40,391 bases of DNA from Desulfosporosinus sp. (GTDB taxonomy: Bacteria; Bacillota; Desulfitobacteriia; Desulfitobacteriales; Desulfitobacteriaceae). The number at the start of each line of letters is the position of its first letter. Position 1 is the stretch's first letter. The stretch covers positions 1 through 40,391 of the forward strand of contig DOPM01000014.1 of assembly GCA_003513495.1 (NCBI GenBank), given 5' to 3'. The notes beneath the pieces were generated by a model. That model worked only from the letters and a program-made list of their open reading frames with translations. It was not told the DNA's origin and ran no database searches. Shown piece by piece: positions 29,381 through 38,127 of this stretch. Both the position numbers and the translations under genes were made by a program.

Positions 29381-30544
29381 TCACATGTAGCGCAAAGACT
29401 CAGTCGGGTCAAGTCTCGCTGCCTTCCAAGCTGGATAAAGACTTCCTAAAAGACCGATTAGAAGAGAGGCGCTCAAGGCATACACCAGCAAATCTGATTG
29501 CCAGGGGATAAGAACTTCAGCTTTAACCATAGCCGATCCGAAGTAAACTGCTGCACTCATCCCAAGAAGGTATCCTAGTAGCCCCCCTAATAGGCTTAAG
29601 AGGCCAGCTTCAGTGAGTACAATCTGAATAATGTGGCGTTTTCGAAAACCGATCGCCCGTAAGATACCAATTTCTCGGGTCCGTTCTTCAACCGAGGATT
29701 TCATCGTCATGGTGATAACTAAACCGCTTGCTAGGAAGAGAATCAGGGATACGCTTCTAGCAAATAAGTTGAATTTAGTGACGGTAGTATCCCGAGATTC
29801 CAGCGTAGACTTTAGAGCTGTCACTTTGGTGCCTGGTAGTTTGTCGCTTAACTGTTGAGTCACTTCTTCGATCGGACAGGTATAACATAAGGCCGCTGTT
29901 TCTATCAAGCTTATAGCGTTGGGGCGATTAGCCAGCGTTTGAAGAACAGCTAAATCTATAAATACGGCCTGGTCGTTTTCCGCTGAACCTGTCGGTTGGA
30001 TGATTCCCGTTACTTTAAAGTCTTGTCCTTTGATCGATACATTTTGATTAAGAGTAAGATTTAGGGAGAGGGCAACGTCACTCCCTAAGATAACTTCGTT
30101 CGCGCTCGGTAGTTGGTTTTTCGAAAGACCATCGATTTTCCACCACTTTTTTAATCTAAATTCTTGCTGGAAATCTACTCCGAGCAACAAGATTTCTTGA
30201 CCATTGATATTAGTGTTGACTAAAAGTTTAGGCGCTATAGTAGCCAAGGTTTCCTTATTTTTTATGGTCTGCATCAGTGGAATTAGGGACATGTCTAGTT
30301 CTTTGACCTGAGACGGAGCCTCTACGGTTATACCTCCAAACGTTAGGGCTTCCCCGGACTCTGGAAGAATGAGGATATTGGAGCCGTATTGATCAAGTTT
30401 GTTGGCGACATCTTCTTTCATAGCTTGGGTAGTTGAATAGAGGAAGATAATTGCCGCCACGCCAATAATAACACTGATTACCAATAAGGCAGAGCGCATT
30501 TTACGGCGGCGTAAGTTTTGTAACGCAATATCTGTTAAACGCAT
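29381..30544 (-). CDS. MacB/FtsX-type ABC transporter permease 1
   Basis: 387 residues, ATG start with AAGGAGG upstream. Same plan as the neighbour: N-terminal helix (RSALLVISVIIGVAAIIFL), a large outer domain, and three FtsX helices with ERTREIGILRAIGFRKRHI. The outer domain has a Cys pair in ALCYTCPIEE (about residue 223), absent from the other permease, which could bind a metal or form a disulfide. The two permeases are paralogues forming a heterodimer with the ATPase at 30557-31240. Confidence 0.9.
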   Translation of the reverse strand: MRLTDIALQNLRRRKMRSALLVISVIIGVAAIIFLYSTTQAMKEDVANKLDQYGSNILILPESGEALTFGGITVEAPSQVKELDMSLIPLMQTIKNKETLATIAPKLLVNTNINGQEILLLGVDFQQEFRLKKWWKIDGLSKNQLPSANEVILGSDVALSLNLTLNQNVSIKGQDFKVTGIIQPTGSAENDQAVFIDLAVLQTLANRPNAISLIETAALCYTCPIEEVTQQLSDKLPGTKVTALKSTLESRDTTVTKFNLFARSVSLILFLASGLVITMTMKSSVEERTREIGILRAIGFRKRHIIQIVLTEAGLLSLLGGLLGYLLGMSAAVYFGSAMVKAEVLIPWQSDLLVYALSASLLIGLLGSLYPAWKAARLDPTESLRYM

Positions 30545-30556
30545 TTAGTTTCCTCC

Positions 30557-31240
30557 TTAGGACTCTTGAGGAGTTGGGGCTAGAATTCCATCACGAATAT
30601 AGACTGCTCGGGAAACCCAAGCTAGGTTTTCTTTGTTATGAGTTACCATAATGATGGTTAAACCGTCCTGGTTAAGGACTTGAAATAGTTCCAATAGTTC
30701 AGTGGCTGTTTTCGAGTCCAGACTTCCAGTCGGTTCGTCAGCGAACATAATGGAGGGTTGATTAACAATTGCCCGAGCTATTGCCACTCGATTTTGTTCT
30801 CCACCAGATAATTGATTAGGTAGACGTTGGGATTTGGAACCTAAGCCGACCTTTTCGAGGACAGCGTGAGCCATTTCTTGTTGCTCTTTTCCCGGACGAG
30901 AAGTAATAGCCAGAGGGAGCATGACGTTTTCTAGTGCCGTAAGATAGGGGATCAATTGATATTGTTGGAAGACAAAGCCGACGTAATCATGCCGAAAATC
31001 GGCTAACCGTTCGGGTTCTAGAGAATAAACATCAATATTATCGACTGTTAGTTTGCCAGAGGTGGGCGGATTTAACCCTCCAAGAATACTGAGCAAGGTG
31101 CTTTTACCGGAACCAGAAGGTCCCATTAAAGCTAGGAATTCTCCGGCAACTATCTCTAAACTAACCTTTTTAAGGGCCTCGACAACACCGTCCCCACCTT
31201 TGTAGGTTTTGGTGGCCTCACAGAGCTTTATTAAAGACAT
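30557..31240 (-). CDS. ABC transporter ATP-binding protein (MacB/LolD class)
   Basis: 227 residues, ATG start. Walker A GPSGSGKST, Q-loop in GFVFQQYQLIPYLTALENV, signature LSGGEQNRVAIARA, Walker B IMFADEPTG, H-loop VTHNKE. The sequence belongs to the LolD/MacB/FtsE class, which fits the two FtsX-type permeases 12 nt downstream. It supplies energy to that transporter. Confidence 0.95.
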   Translation of the reverse strand: MSLIKLCEATKTYKGGDGVVEALKKVSLEIVAGEFLALMGPSGSGKSTLLSILGGLNPPTSGKLTVDNIDVYSLEPERLADFRHDYVGFVFQQYQLIPYLTALENVMLPLAITSRPGKEQQEMAHAVLEKVGLGSKSQRLPNQLSGGEQNRVAIARAIVNQPSIMFADEPTGSLDSKTATELLELFQVLNQDGLTIIMVTHNKENLAWVSRAVYIRDGILAPTPQES

Positions 31241-31295
31241 AGCTAATTCCTCCTAAATTGCAAGAACTATAACGACTTTGAACTTGGTAAGAATG

Positions 31296-31320
31296 AACGC
31301 ACTCGTAAGAACGAGTGCGT
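31296..31320. terminator. 10-bp perfect hairpin inside the operon
   Basis: ACGCACTCGT (31297-31306) and ACGAGTGCGT (31311-31320) with a 4-nt loop, between the DUF2318 and ATPase genes. There is no strong T run on the minus strand, so it may be a partial terminator or mRNA-processing/stability stem setting different levels of the two halves. Confidence 0.5.
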
Positions 31321-31357
31321 TTGGCTAACTATGTTACAATGGCCAACCTTTAGAGAA

Positions 31358-31942
31358 TTAAACTCTAGGTGCCCATGCGTCTAAGATTGATTGAGGAATT
31401 TCTAGATTATCCCCATTTAAAGAGTAGGTCAATGCTTCCGGGGGATAGGCTTGACAACCTCCACTTATTCCTTGGAGTGTCTGTAGATCCCAGACGGTTC
31501 CGCAAACGTTGCAAACGATTTGATTGCCAATAATGTGAAAGGTTTCTCCCTTACAGGGTTCACAGAAGCTGACTGCTACCATGACTTTACCATCAGGTTG
31601 GATAAAGGCTGTCAGAGGTATTCTTTTACCGTTCGCTTTATATTCTGTCCAGATAAACTTATTCTCTTTAACGGCACTGAGAGTTGTCACAATGGCCTGT
31701 CCGTTTTCAACTTTACTTTCGACTTTTGTTTGTTGTAGTTTAACTTCAGAACTATAATTTATTTTTTGTCCAATATCGGCAGCTGCATTGACAGAGACAC
31801 TAGGTTTATTGCCGTTAGCAACTATGAAATAGGTTCCTATCATAATTACAACGGTTAGAATGCCGACAATAGTAAAAAGTAGGGTATTGCTTTTTGGGGG
31901 TTGGGTAAATTTCTGGTTTTTGCCAACATGATTATGCTTCAA
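31358..31942 (-). CDS. DUF2318-type membrane-anchored metal/iron-sulfur protein
   Basis: 194 residues, TTG start preceded by GGGAGG. One N-terminal helix (TLLFTIVGILTVVIMIGTYF) anchors an outer domain. The C-terminal half has three Cys groups: FCEPCKGE, VCNVCGTVWD and GGCQAYPPEAL, the DUF2318 pattern. In the Campylobacter P19 iron locus a DUF2318 protein is encoded beside two FtsX-type permeases and an ATPase, as here. A metal-binding or redox role next to the transporter is therefore likely. The metal is not known. Confidence 0.85.
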   Translation of the reverse strand: MKHNHVGKNQKFTQPPKSNTLLFTIVGILTVVIMIGTYFIVANGNKPSVSVNAAADIGQKINYSSEVKLQQTKVESKVENGQAIVTTLSAVKENKFIWTEYKANGKRIPLTAFIQPDGKVMVAVSFCEPCKGETFHIIGNQIVCNVCGTVWDLQTLQGISGGCQAYPPEALTYSLNGDNLEIPQSILDAWAPRV

Positions 31943-32030
31943 TGGTATTTCCTCCCTGTGAAAGTAATAGGAACTCTAGTACTGGAACCATTTTTCAGGT
32001 GGAGTTTTAGGCTCCACCTGAAGGCTTTTA

Positions 32031-33395
32031 TTACATCCGCATACTCATTCTAACCACGAAGGTTAAAAAGTTTAGTACACCGAAGATCGAGATGACGACT
32101 AGATACGGCATAGCAACGGATAGCGCTTTTTTGGTTCCATAATTCTTTTTGGCAATCCTATAAGCCGTGTAAAGAGATCCGAGAGTTCCGGCGATGACCA
32201 GGACGTATTGCATTATTTGAATCGTCGGGTCAGAAACGAAGTCGGTTGGGCCCTCGATATGCACTCCGAATAACCCCATGAACGTGTAGTAGATTGACTT
32301 TCCTTCCGCCAGAAGATGGAACAAGTTGTGGGCCATGTGAGAAGCCAGGTCAAGTGGAATCACTGCATAACCAAAACGCGCAAAGGCATTTCGTATCGTT
32401 TCACCTGAATAACGCTTGGAAACTGCAGATGCCGCGTAAAGTAGCAAGACCGGAGTCGTCATAGCGATTATAAAGATTATCGTAAAGGCGACATCCTTAC
32501 TAAGACCCAATGTCAGTCCTGCCCACTTAAGGTAGGACTGGTAAAAATCCAACATGGTAATATTTTGGACAAAGACAATCCCGACGATAACGATGGCTAG
32601 GAAAGACTCCTCGAAATGTGCCCTAGTCATAGACCAAAATTCACTAGTTGGTTTGCGAGGGCTTAGTCGAATAGAATCATGGGGGCAGCTTTTGATGCAA
32701 TTACCACATAGATTGCAGTTGGCGTTATTTTCCATAGCCATCGGAAACTCAAACATCGGACAACCCGCTGTTTTTTTGTTGCCTTTGTAGCAATCCCGGG
32801 TTGTACATGTTTTACAAATTTCTCTGTCAGCACGTAATTCTAACATACCGGCGCGAGAATAGTTACCCGACAAACTACCGAGGAAACATAAATATCGGCA
32901 CCAAGTACGGCGTTCAAAGAACATTGCAGTGACCATGACGCCACCTAGGATGAGTAGCAAGAGGGTACCAGATCCTCTGGGGGATTCAACGACCCCCCAA
33001 ATGTGGTCGGCCCAAGTGATAAAAATGAAGGTGATATCAATGATCCATAGTCCATACTTCCTCAGGAAGTTAGGAACTTTACGATTGGCCCCAAAAACCT
33101 TCTGTGTCAAATCACTCACCCAGGCAAAAGGGCAAACGGCACACCAGAACCGGCCGAATAGGAAGAAGAAGAGAGGTAAGAGTGGCCACCAAAGAACCCA
33201 AGTAGCGGCAGTACCGAAGTTATCATGGGCGCTGGTGGGTCCGGCTAGAGTTTGGACCATGATGACCGCGAAAACAAGCACGGCTGCCCATTGGAAGATA
33301 CTTGGATACAGGGAACTTTGCAAAAACCATTTGAGAGGTTTAAACTTAAGAAAATTCCTTTTTTGAGAGGATTTAGGCTTTGATAGTTGACTCAT
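32031..33395 (-). CDS. NapH/FtrD-like membrane polyferredoxin
   Basis: 454 residues, ATG start with GGAGG upstream, overlapping the previous gene end by 23 nt. Several membrane helices (about 33-50, 68-85, 105-120, 145-160, 265-285, 305-330, 400-450). Cys motifs include FWCAVCPFAW, WCRYLCFLG, ICKTCTTRDCYKG and CNLCGNCIKSCP. The last is a complete [4Fe-4S] ferredoxin motif and the first two are typical of NapH/CcoG-type proteins. FtrD, a member of this group, supports iron uptake in Bordetella. It probably carries electrons across or along the membrane to a metal or to the DUF2318 protein. Confidence 0.88.
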   Translation of the reverse strand: MSQLSKPKSSQKRNFLKFKPLKWFLQSSLYPSIFQWAAVLVFAVIMVQTLAGPTSAHDNFGTAATWVLWWPLLPLFFFLFGRFWCAVCPFAWVSDLTQKVFGANRKVPNFLRKYGLWIIDITFIFITWADHIWGVVESPRGSGTLLLLILGGVMVTAMFFERRTWCRYLCFLGSLSGNYSRAGMLELRADREICKTCTTRDCYKGNKKTAGCPMFEFPMAMENNANCNLCGNCIKSCPHDSIRLSPRKPTSEFWSMTRAHFEESFLAIVIVGIVFVQNITMLDFYQSYLKWAGLTLGLSKDVAFTIIFIIAMTTPVLLLYAASAVSKRYSGETIRNAFARFGYAVIPLDLASHMAHNLFHLLAEGKSIYYTFMGLFGVHIEGPTDFVSDPTIQIMQYVLVIAGTLGSLYTAYRIAKKNYGTKKALSVAMPYLVVISIFGVLNFLTFVVRMSMRM

Positions 33396-34047
33396 TATTA
33401 ACCTCCTTTGAAGCAGTTTGCTTACGTTTTAGAATTTGGGCAAATATGCCGGCCAATACGACGACTCCGCCAACACTCCCAATGAGAATCCAGTTCGGGC
33501 CAGTCTTAGTTACGGTAAGTGGTACAGTGACGGTGGTTTCCCCGAGAGTCGGAGAACTGATAAAAATGTCCTGGGTCCAATCGCCCTGCTTGGTTGGGGT
33601 GAGGGTGACTGAGTACATTCCCGGTTCCATGTTATCGAGTTTAGCTTGTCCTTGAAGGGTTGTTGCGGAGGAACTGTCCATGCCGGCCATGCTGCCGTGG
33701 GCACTGGCCTCCATGAGCATCATATCAACATTTACGGAGGCATCGAGGACAGGTTCTCCTGTAGCTTCATTTTTCACGGTAATCATGATATTTACTGGCT
33801 TCTTTGGCGCCGGTTTCTCAGGTTCAGACTGTACACGTACTTGGAATTTGCCTTCCGTAGCAACGATTACTTCCGGTTCACCTTCATCTTCTGAATGGCC
33901 GGACATTTCCTGGTCTGACATATCTTTCATGTCAGCCTCGGAATGGGTATCGGGTGCGGCCGGTTTAGTATCTGCCATCGTTGGAAGGGCAAATATCATA
34001 AAGGACACTAGAGTTAAGACTATGAGGGATAATAATTTCTTTTTCAT
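33373..34047 (-). CDS. YtkA/FixH-like exported His/Met-rich protein
   Basis: About 224 residues from ATG 34047, with AGGAG 8 nt upstream. Signal peptide KKKLLSLIVLTLVSFMIF. An acidic His/Met segment follows (HSEADMKDMSDQEMSGHSED), then an Ig-like YtkA-type domain (about 60-175) containing Met/His-rich MMLMEASAHGSMAGM. A C-terminal helix (NWILIGSVGGVVVLAGIFA) anchors it with a basic tail. It is the first gene after the sigma-54 promoter. The His/Met-rich outer domain suggests it presents or senses a metal for the transporter. Confidence 0.82.
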   Translation of the reverse strand: MKKKLLSLIVLTLVSFMIFALPTMADTKPAAPDTHSEADMKDMSDQEMSGHSEDEGEPEVIVATEGKFQVRVQSEPEKPAPKKPVNIMITVKNEATGEPVLDASVNVDMMLMEASAHGSMAGMDSSSATTLQGQAKLDNMEPGMYSVTLTPTKQGDWTQDIFISSPTLGETTVTVPLTVTKTGPNWILIGSVGGVVVLAGIFAQILKRKQTASKEVNNESTIKA

Positions 34048-34083
34048 GAACACACTCCTAAATTTTATTCCGATTAGGACATA

Positions 34084-34099
34084 TGCAAAAGCCGTGCCA
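34084..34099 (-). promoter_or_regulatory. Sigma-54 (-24/-12) promoter
   Basis: On the minus strand TGGCAC-N5-TTGCA (34099-34084), an exact match to the consensus, pointing at the YtkA-like gene about 25 nt after the predicted start site. Sigma-54 promoters require an AAA+ activator, and an NtrC-type activator gene lies divergently 250 nt away. Confidence 0.93.
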
Positions 34100-34290
34100 T
34101 TTTAGAGAAAAGAGACGCGAAGTTAGAACTATAAATTTATAATGAAGCTCCTTGCTTACTGTACATAGGGATTAATCCAGTTTAGATCGGTCTTAATCCG
34201 TTCGAGAAAAATTTATATATAAAGGATTTTTGATCAGAGAATTGAAAGTCTCCTTTACAAAATGAAACGAATAATAGTTTTAGATTAAAA

Positions 34291-34336
34291 AAAGTGTGGG
34301 ATTTCCCACACTGTGTTGTAGGAAATCCCACACTTT
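34291..34336. promoter_or_regulatory. Tandem activator sites and long inverted repeat
   Basis: Two dyads of the type TGTGGGA-N2-TCCCACA: TGTGGGATTTCCCACA (34295-34310, perfect) and TGTAGGAAATCCCACA (34317-34332, one mismatch), centres 22 bp apart, i.e. two helical turns. Together they also form a 16-bp perfect inverted repeat (34291-34306 with 34321-34336) ending next to the GAGGAGG of the NtrC-type gene. The distance of about 230-250 bp from the sigma-54 start fits an enhancer. The position before the regulator gene fits autoregulation or an mRNA hairpin over the ribosome site. Confidence 0.8.
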
Positions 34337-34349
34337 GAGGAGGATGGAC

Positions 34350-35708
34350 ATGCGGAGGATTCTAATCGCGGATGATGAAGCGAATATGCGTTGGGTTTTG
34401 GAACGGACATTAAGTAAAGCCGGCTATGATGTGGAGACAGCGGAGGACGGGCAACTCGCCTTAGATCAAGCCTTGGCGGAACGCCCAGATCTTGTCCTTG
34501 TGGACTTGAAGATGCCAAAGCTAGATGGGTTAAGTGTGCTAAGAAAGCTTAAAGAGCATTATTCGGATTTAATGATTGTCATGATGACCGCGCACGGGAG
34601 CACAGCTTCGGCAATAGAGGCCATGAAGGCTGGGGCTCATGACTATTTGATGAAACCTTTCGATATTGAAGAATTGCTTATCACGATCTCTAAAGCCTTT
34701 GAGGTAGAAAGACTACGTGAGCAAGTGGATTATCTTAAAGGGGAGGTCCAAAGTAACAGCTGGCAACTGGTTGGGAACAGTGAAGCAATGCAAAAGGTTA
34801 AGCATTTAGTGGAGCGAGTCGCCCTCACTCCAGCAACAGTACTTATTCAAGGGGAATCGGGTACGGGAAAGGAATTGGTAGCCAATGCGATACATACCTT
34901 AAGTCCGCGCGTCGAAGGACCTTTTATCCGGGTTAATTGTGCCGCTTTGACGGAGACCCTCTTGGAAAGTGAACTGTTTGGACACGAAAAGGGGGCGTTT
35001 ACAGGTGCCCATGCCCGAAAGACGGGTCGTTTCGAATTAGCCGATGGGGGCACTCTCTTTCTCGATGAGATCGGCGAATTGTCCTTTAACGTCCAAGCCA
35101 AACTGTTACGGGTACTTCAAGAGCGGACCTTTGAACGAGTCGGGGGAGAGAAAACTATCAAAGTCGATGTACGGATTATTGCGGCGACGAATCGGGATTT
35201 ACTTAGAGAGACTCAGGAAGGACGTTTTCGGGAGGATCTTTATTATCGTCTTAGTGTCTTTCCAATTTCGATTCCTCCTTTAAGGGAACGTCAGGAGGAT
35301 ATTCCCTACCTTGCAGAACATTTCTTAAAGAAACTTAGAAACTATGGGCATAGCAAGAAGCTTGGTCCTGGAGTTCTTAATCAACTCATGGCCTATAGCT
35401 GGCCGGGAAACGTGCGTGAACTGGAAAATGTCATTGAACGTATGGTGATAATTTCCTCGGGAACAGTGATCGGGGTAGATGGATTGTCCGTCATTAAGAC
35501 TCCCTCAACCAAGGAGAAGGGCCCCTGTCCATTTGTACTACCTTCAGAAGGGGTTTCCCTCGAAAAAATCGAGAAATCCTTCCTTCAGCAGGCCATGGAA
35601 CAAACGGGTGGGAACCAAAGTCAGGCGGCAAAACGTTTGGGGCTTTCCAGACATGCCTTTTTATACCGTTTAGAAAAATACGGAATCGATCCCCATTGGG
35701 GGATTTGA
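34350..35708 (+). CDS. NtrC-family sigma-54-dependent response regulator
   Basis: 452 residues from ATG 34350, chosen because GAGGAGG lies 6-7 nt upstream. Upstream in-frame codons fall in the operator. Receiver domain 1-120 (RRILIADDEANMRW, phospho-Asp in LVLVDLKMPK, Lys in MKPFD). AAA+ domain about 140-375 with Walker A GESGTGKE, the sigma-54 contact loop GAFTGA and Walker B GTLFLDEIGEL. The Fis-type helix-turn-helix is at the C-terminus (NQSQAAKRLGLSRHAFLYRL). Closest in style to the ZraR/AtoC group, some of which respond to metals. It most likely activates the divergent minus-strand operon from the dyads at 34295-34332. Confidence 0.96.
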   Translation: MRRILIADDEANMRWVLERTLSKAGYDVETAEDGQLALDQALAERPDLVLVDLKMPKLDGLSVLRKLKEHYSDLMIVMMTAHGSTASAIEAMKAGAHDYLMKPFDIEELLITISKAFEVERLREQVDYLKGEVQSNSWQLVGNSEAMQKVKHLVERVALTPATVLIQGESGTGKELVANAIHTLSPRVEGPFIRVNCAALTETLLESELFGHEKGAFTGAHARKTGRFELADGGTLFLDEIGELSFNVQAKLLRVLQERTFERVGGEKTIKVDVRIIAATNRDLLRETQEGRFREDLYYRLSVFPISIPPLRERQEDIPYLAEHFLKKLRNYGHSKKLGPGVLNQLMAYSWPGNVRELENVIERMVIISSGTVIGVDGLSVIKTPSTKEKGPCPFVLPSEGVSLEKIEKSFLQQAMEQTGGNQSQAAKRLGLSRHAFLYRLEKYGIDPHWGI

Positions 35709-35753
35709 GTTAACAAGAGTTTTTCTGAATAAGATAGAGGCGGTGGTTTTCTT

Positions 35754-36962
35754 TTGGAGAATTTCGATCATGAACAAACTACTAAAAGTCGTGCCCGAAT
35801 CTACTTTGATCTTATTTCGATAGGGCTTGTCGTGGTATTTTTAACTGCTATTCACTACACGAATTACCATTACGAAATGAATTTCCATATCCTATTACAA
35901 TTTGGGTATTATCTTCCCGTGATTTATGCAGCTATGCGTTTTGGACCTATTGGGGGGATCGTATCCGGTTTGATTATAACTCTCCTCATTCTGCCCTTCA
36001 TGATAAACTTCACGGGAATGACGCCATCGGGCATGTATACACAGTGGGTAGAAGTCGGCCTTATTAACGTCATTGGTTGGTTAACCGGCTTCTTGACTGA
36101 AGAAGAGCGAAAAGCCAAACGCAAATACCAAATGGCCTTAACAGTTCAAAAAGAATTAGTGGAAAAGATAAAGCGAGAAGGTCAAGAACGCGAACGATTA
36201 GAGAGTGAGATAAGGCAAACGGAACGATTAACAGCTCTAGGTCATATGAGTGCTGGTTTGGCTCACGAAATACGCAATCCCTTGGGGATTATGAAAGTAA
36301 GCATCCAAATGCTGACTCAGGAAAAATGCGACGATGGAGTCGTTACAGAATACTGTAGGGTACTGCTAGAAGAGTGTGAACGGTTGAATCGCTTAGTGAG
36401 TGAGTTCTTGAGCTTTGCTCGGCCAAAGGAACCGGTACGCGAAAGGATTGCTTTGGGAAAACTCTTGGATGAAGGAGTCACCTTGATTCAACCTGCCCTC
36501 AGGCAAAACCATATTGAGTTAGAACAAGTGCGAAATCTTTGTGAAGAGCAAGTGGTTGAAGTGGACCCGGACCAGATTAAGCAAGTTATTATAAACATTC
36601 TAATTAATGCTATCGATGCTCAGAGGGAAGGCGGAGTAATTCTATTAGAGGAGGTTCAACAGGCTGACTTTATAGGTTTCGCCATCAGTGATGAGGGGCC
36701 TGGGATTTCGTCAGACGCCCTCCCCTATATATATGATCCTTTTTTTACGATGAAAGAGAAAGGGGCAGGATTAGGATTATCTGTAGTGCACCGTATCCTT
36801 GATCAACACGGGGGGAAGATTTCTATTACTAATCGGAGTGATCGAGGGGTTCGGGTAGAGATACTGTTGCCGCCGCCTTCATTTAAAAAACATGTGTTCC
36901 ATAACGAAGGGCTTGTAAAAACTCCCCCTGATGAAGTGGAATTAATAAAAGACAAATTGTAA
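35754..36962 (+). CDS. Membrane sensor histidine kinase paired with the NtrC-type regulator
   Basis: 402 residues, TTG start preceded by GAGGCGGTGG, 45 nt after the regulator gene. N-terminal membrane region with about four helices (19-40, 44-62, 66-90, 95-117) and short loops, so no large outer sensor; the signal may be sensed in the membrane. A coiled coil (about 118-160) leads to HisKA (MSAGLAHEIRNPLG, phospho-His) and HATPase (INILINAIDAQ, DEGPGIS, GAGLGLSVVHRI). This is the NtrB/ZraS-like kinase layout. The C-terminal 25 residues are an extra polar tail. Confidence 0.94.
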   Translation: MENFDHEQTTKSRARIYFDLISIGLVVVFLTAIHYTNYHYEMNFHILLQFGYYLPVIYAAMRFGPIGGIVSGLIITLLILPFMINFTGMTPSGMYTQWVEVGLINVIGWLTGFLTEEERKAKRKYQMALTVQKELVEKIKREGQERERLESEIRQTERLTALGHMSAGLAHEIRNPLGIMKVSIQMLTQEKCDDGVVTEYCRVLLEECERLNRLVSEFLSFARPKEPVRERIALGKLLDEGVTLIQPALRQNHIELEQVRNLCEEQVVEVDPDQIKQVIINILINAIDAQREGGVILLEEVQQADFIGFAISDEGPGISSDALPYIYDPFFTMKEKGAGLGLSVVHRILDQHGGKISITNRSDRGVRVEILLPPPSFKKHVFHNEGLVKTPPDEVELIKDKL

Positions 36963-37031
36963 TCTCCAGCACCGAAGTAGGAGGTTATCAATTAGTTCTG
37001 GTTCTATTCGAATAGTGAAGTTTAACAAAAA

Positions 37032-37075
37032 TGTTAAAAATCCGTTAACTTAATGTAATCCGACTAAGATATAAT
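37032..37075 (+). promoter_or_regulatory. Box B promoter 1 (direct repeats plus -10)
   Basis: TGTTAAA (37032-37038), CGTTAAC (37043-37049), TGTAATC (37054-37060), 11-bp period. A perfect -10 TATAAT (37070-37075) begins 9 nt after the third heptamer. The same layout occurs before feoB (39680-39723). Different in sequence from box A, so a different OmpR-type regulator, probably the one encoded at 37438. Confidence 0.75.
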
Positions 37076-37108
37076 ATAGTTATTGATTGAGATAATGGGG
37101 GGGCTATA

Positions 37109-37420
37109 ATGAGGAAGAAGGCATTAATGATATTTACTATTATCACATTATTTGTAGCAGGTCTTTTTCTAACAAAAGCATTTGCGGAACCCCGTCCTTG
37201 GCAACAAAATATAAATGCTAGCCCAATACAAGCCCAACCTATTCCATCTTCTACAGCTATTCCAAATAAAGGTATACCTGATGCTACATCAGCTAACCCT
37301 GATATCAGCGGATCATTGTACAGTCCAAGAAATCCAAACTATCAGCCTGACTACTATTGGTATAGTAGTCCTCAAGATAATAGCTTGAGTAATGTAATTA
37401 GGAATTGGTGTTGTCAATAA
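37109..37420 (+). CDS. Small exported Pro/Ser/Asn-rich protein
   Basis: 103 residues, ATG start; the sequence upstream is GGGGGGCTATA. Signal peptide (RKKALMIFTIITLFVAGLFL, cut near AFA). The mature chain is low-complexity (Pro, Gln, Asn, Tyr) and ends WCCQ. No known domain. It is 17 nt before the response-regulator gene, in the same transcript. In other two-component operons such small exported proteins act as accessory sensors or inhibitors, but nothing here proves it. Confidence 0.7.
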   Translation: MRKKALMIFTIITLFVAGLFLTKAFAEPRPWQQNINASPIQAQPIPSSTAIPNKGIPDATSANPDISGSLYSPRNPNYQPDYYWYSSPQDNSLSNVIRNWCCQ

Positions 37421-37437
37421 CTTTAGGAGGAGCAACA

Positions 37438-38127
37438 TTGAACAATAAGGTTTTAATAGCTGACGATGACGACCGAATTAGGGAAATTGTGTGCCTCTTT
37501 CTTGAAGCAGAAGGTTTTGATGTCTGCCAGGCAGAGGATGGAAACAAAGCGTTGGAGATGGTTCGGAACGATAATCCGGATATCGTCATCCTCGATCTGA
37601 TGATGCCTGGATTAGATGGCTGGACGGTCTGCAAGATATTAAGAAAGGAAACCAATATTCCTATTATCATGCTAACAGCCAAGGGAGAAGAAAATGATCG
37701 AGTGTTAGGGTTTGATTTAGGGGCTGATGATTACGTCGTAAAACCGTTTAGCCCACGTGAGCTCAGTGCCCGAGTCAAGGCAGTTTTAAGAAGGCTGGAA
37801 GGGGAAGAAAGTAAGGAACATATCCTTGCTTACCCTGGTCTTAAAGTTAATCAGATTACTCGTGAAGTCGAAGTAGATGGAATAAACATAAGCTTAACGT
37901 CTAAAGAATTTGAGCTGTTGCAGTGCTTAGCAAAACGGCCGGGGCAAATCTATAGTCGAGATCAGTTACTCAACATGGTCTGGGGATACGATTACTGCGG
38001 GGATTCCCGTACTGTTGATACCCACATCAATCGTTTAAGGTCTAAGCTTGAAAGCCAGGTGGGACACAGTGACTTTATTCAGACCGTTAGAGGGGTGGGT
38101 TACAAATTCGAATTAAGTGGTCATTAA
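37438..38127 (+). CDS. OmpR/PhoB-family response regulator
   Basis: 229 residues from TTG 37438, with TTAGGAGGAG 6-10 nt upstream. Receiver domain with KVLIADDDDRIRE, phospho-Asp in IVILDLMMPG and Lys in VKPFSPRE. The winged helix ends with SRTVDTHINRLRSKLE. It belongs to the PhoP/ResD-like group. Box B direct repeats precede its operon, implying autoregulation, and recur before feoB, implying a link to iron. Overlaps the kinase gene by up to 16 nt. Confidence 0.94.
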   Translation: MNNKVLIADDDDRIREIVCLFLEAEGFDVCQAEDGNKALEMVRNDNPDIVILDLMMPGLDGWTVCKILRKETNIPIIMLTAKGEENDRVLGFDLGADDYVVKPFSPRELSARVKAVLRRLEGEESKEHILAYPGLKVNQITREVEVDGINISLTSKEFELLQCLAKRPGQIYSRDQLLNMVWGYDYCGDSRTVDTHINRLRSKLESQVGHSDFIQTVRGVGYKFELSGH

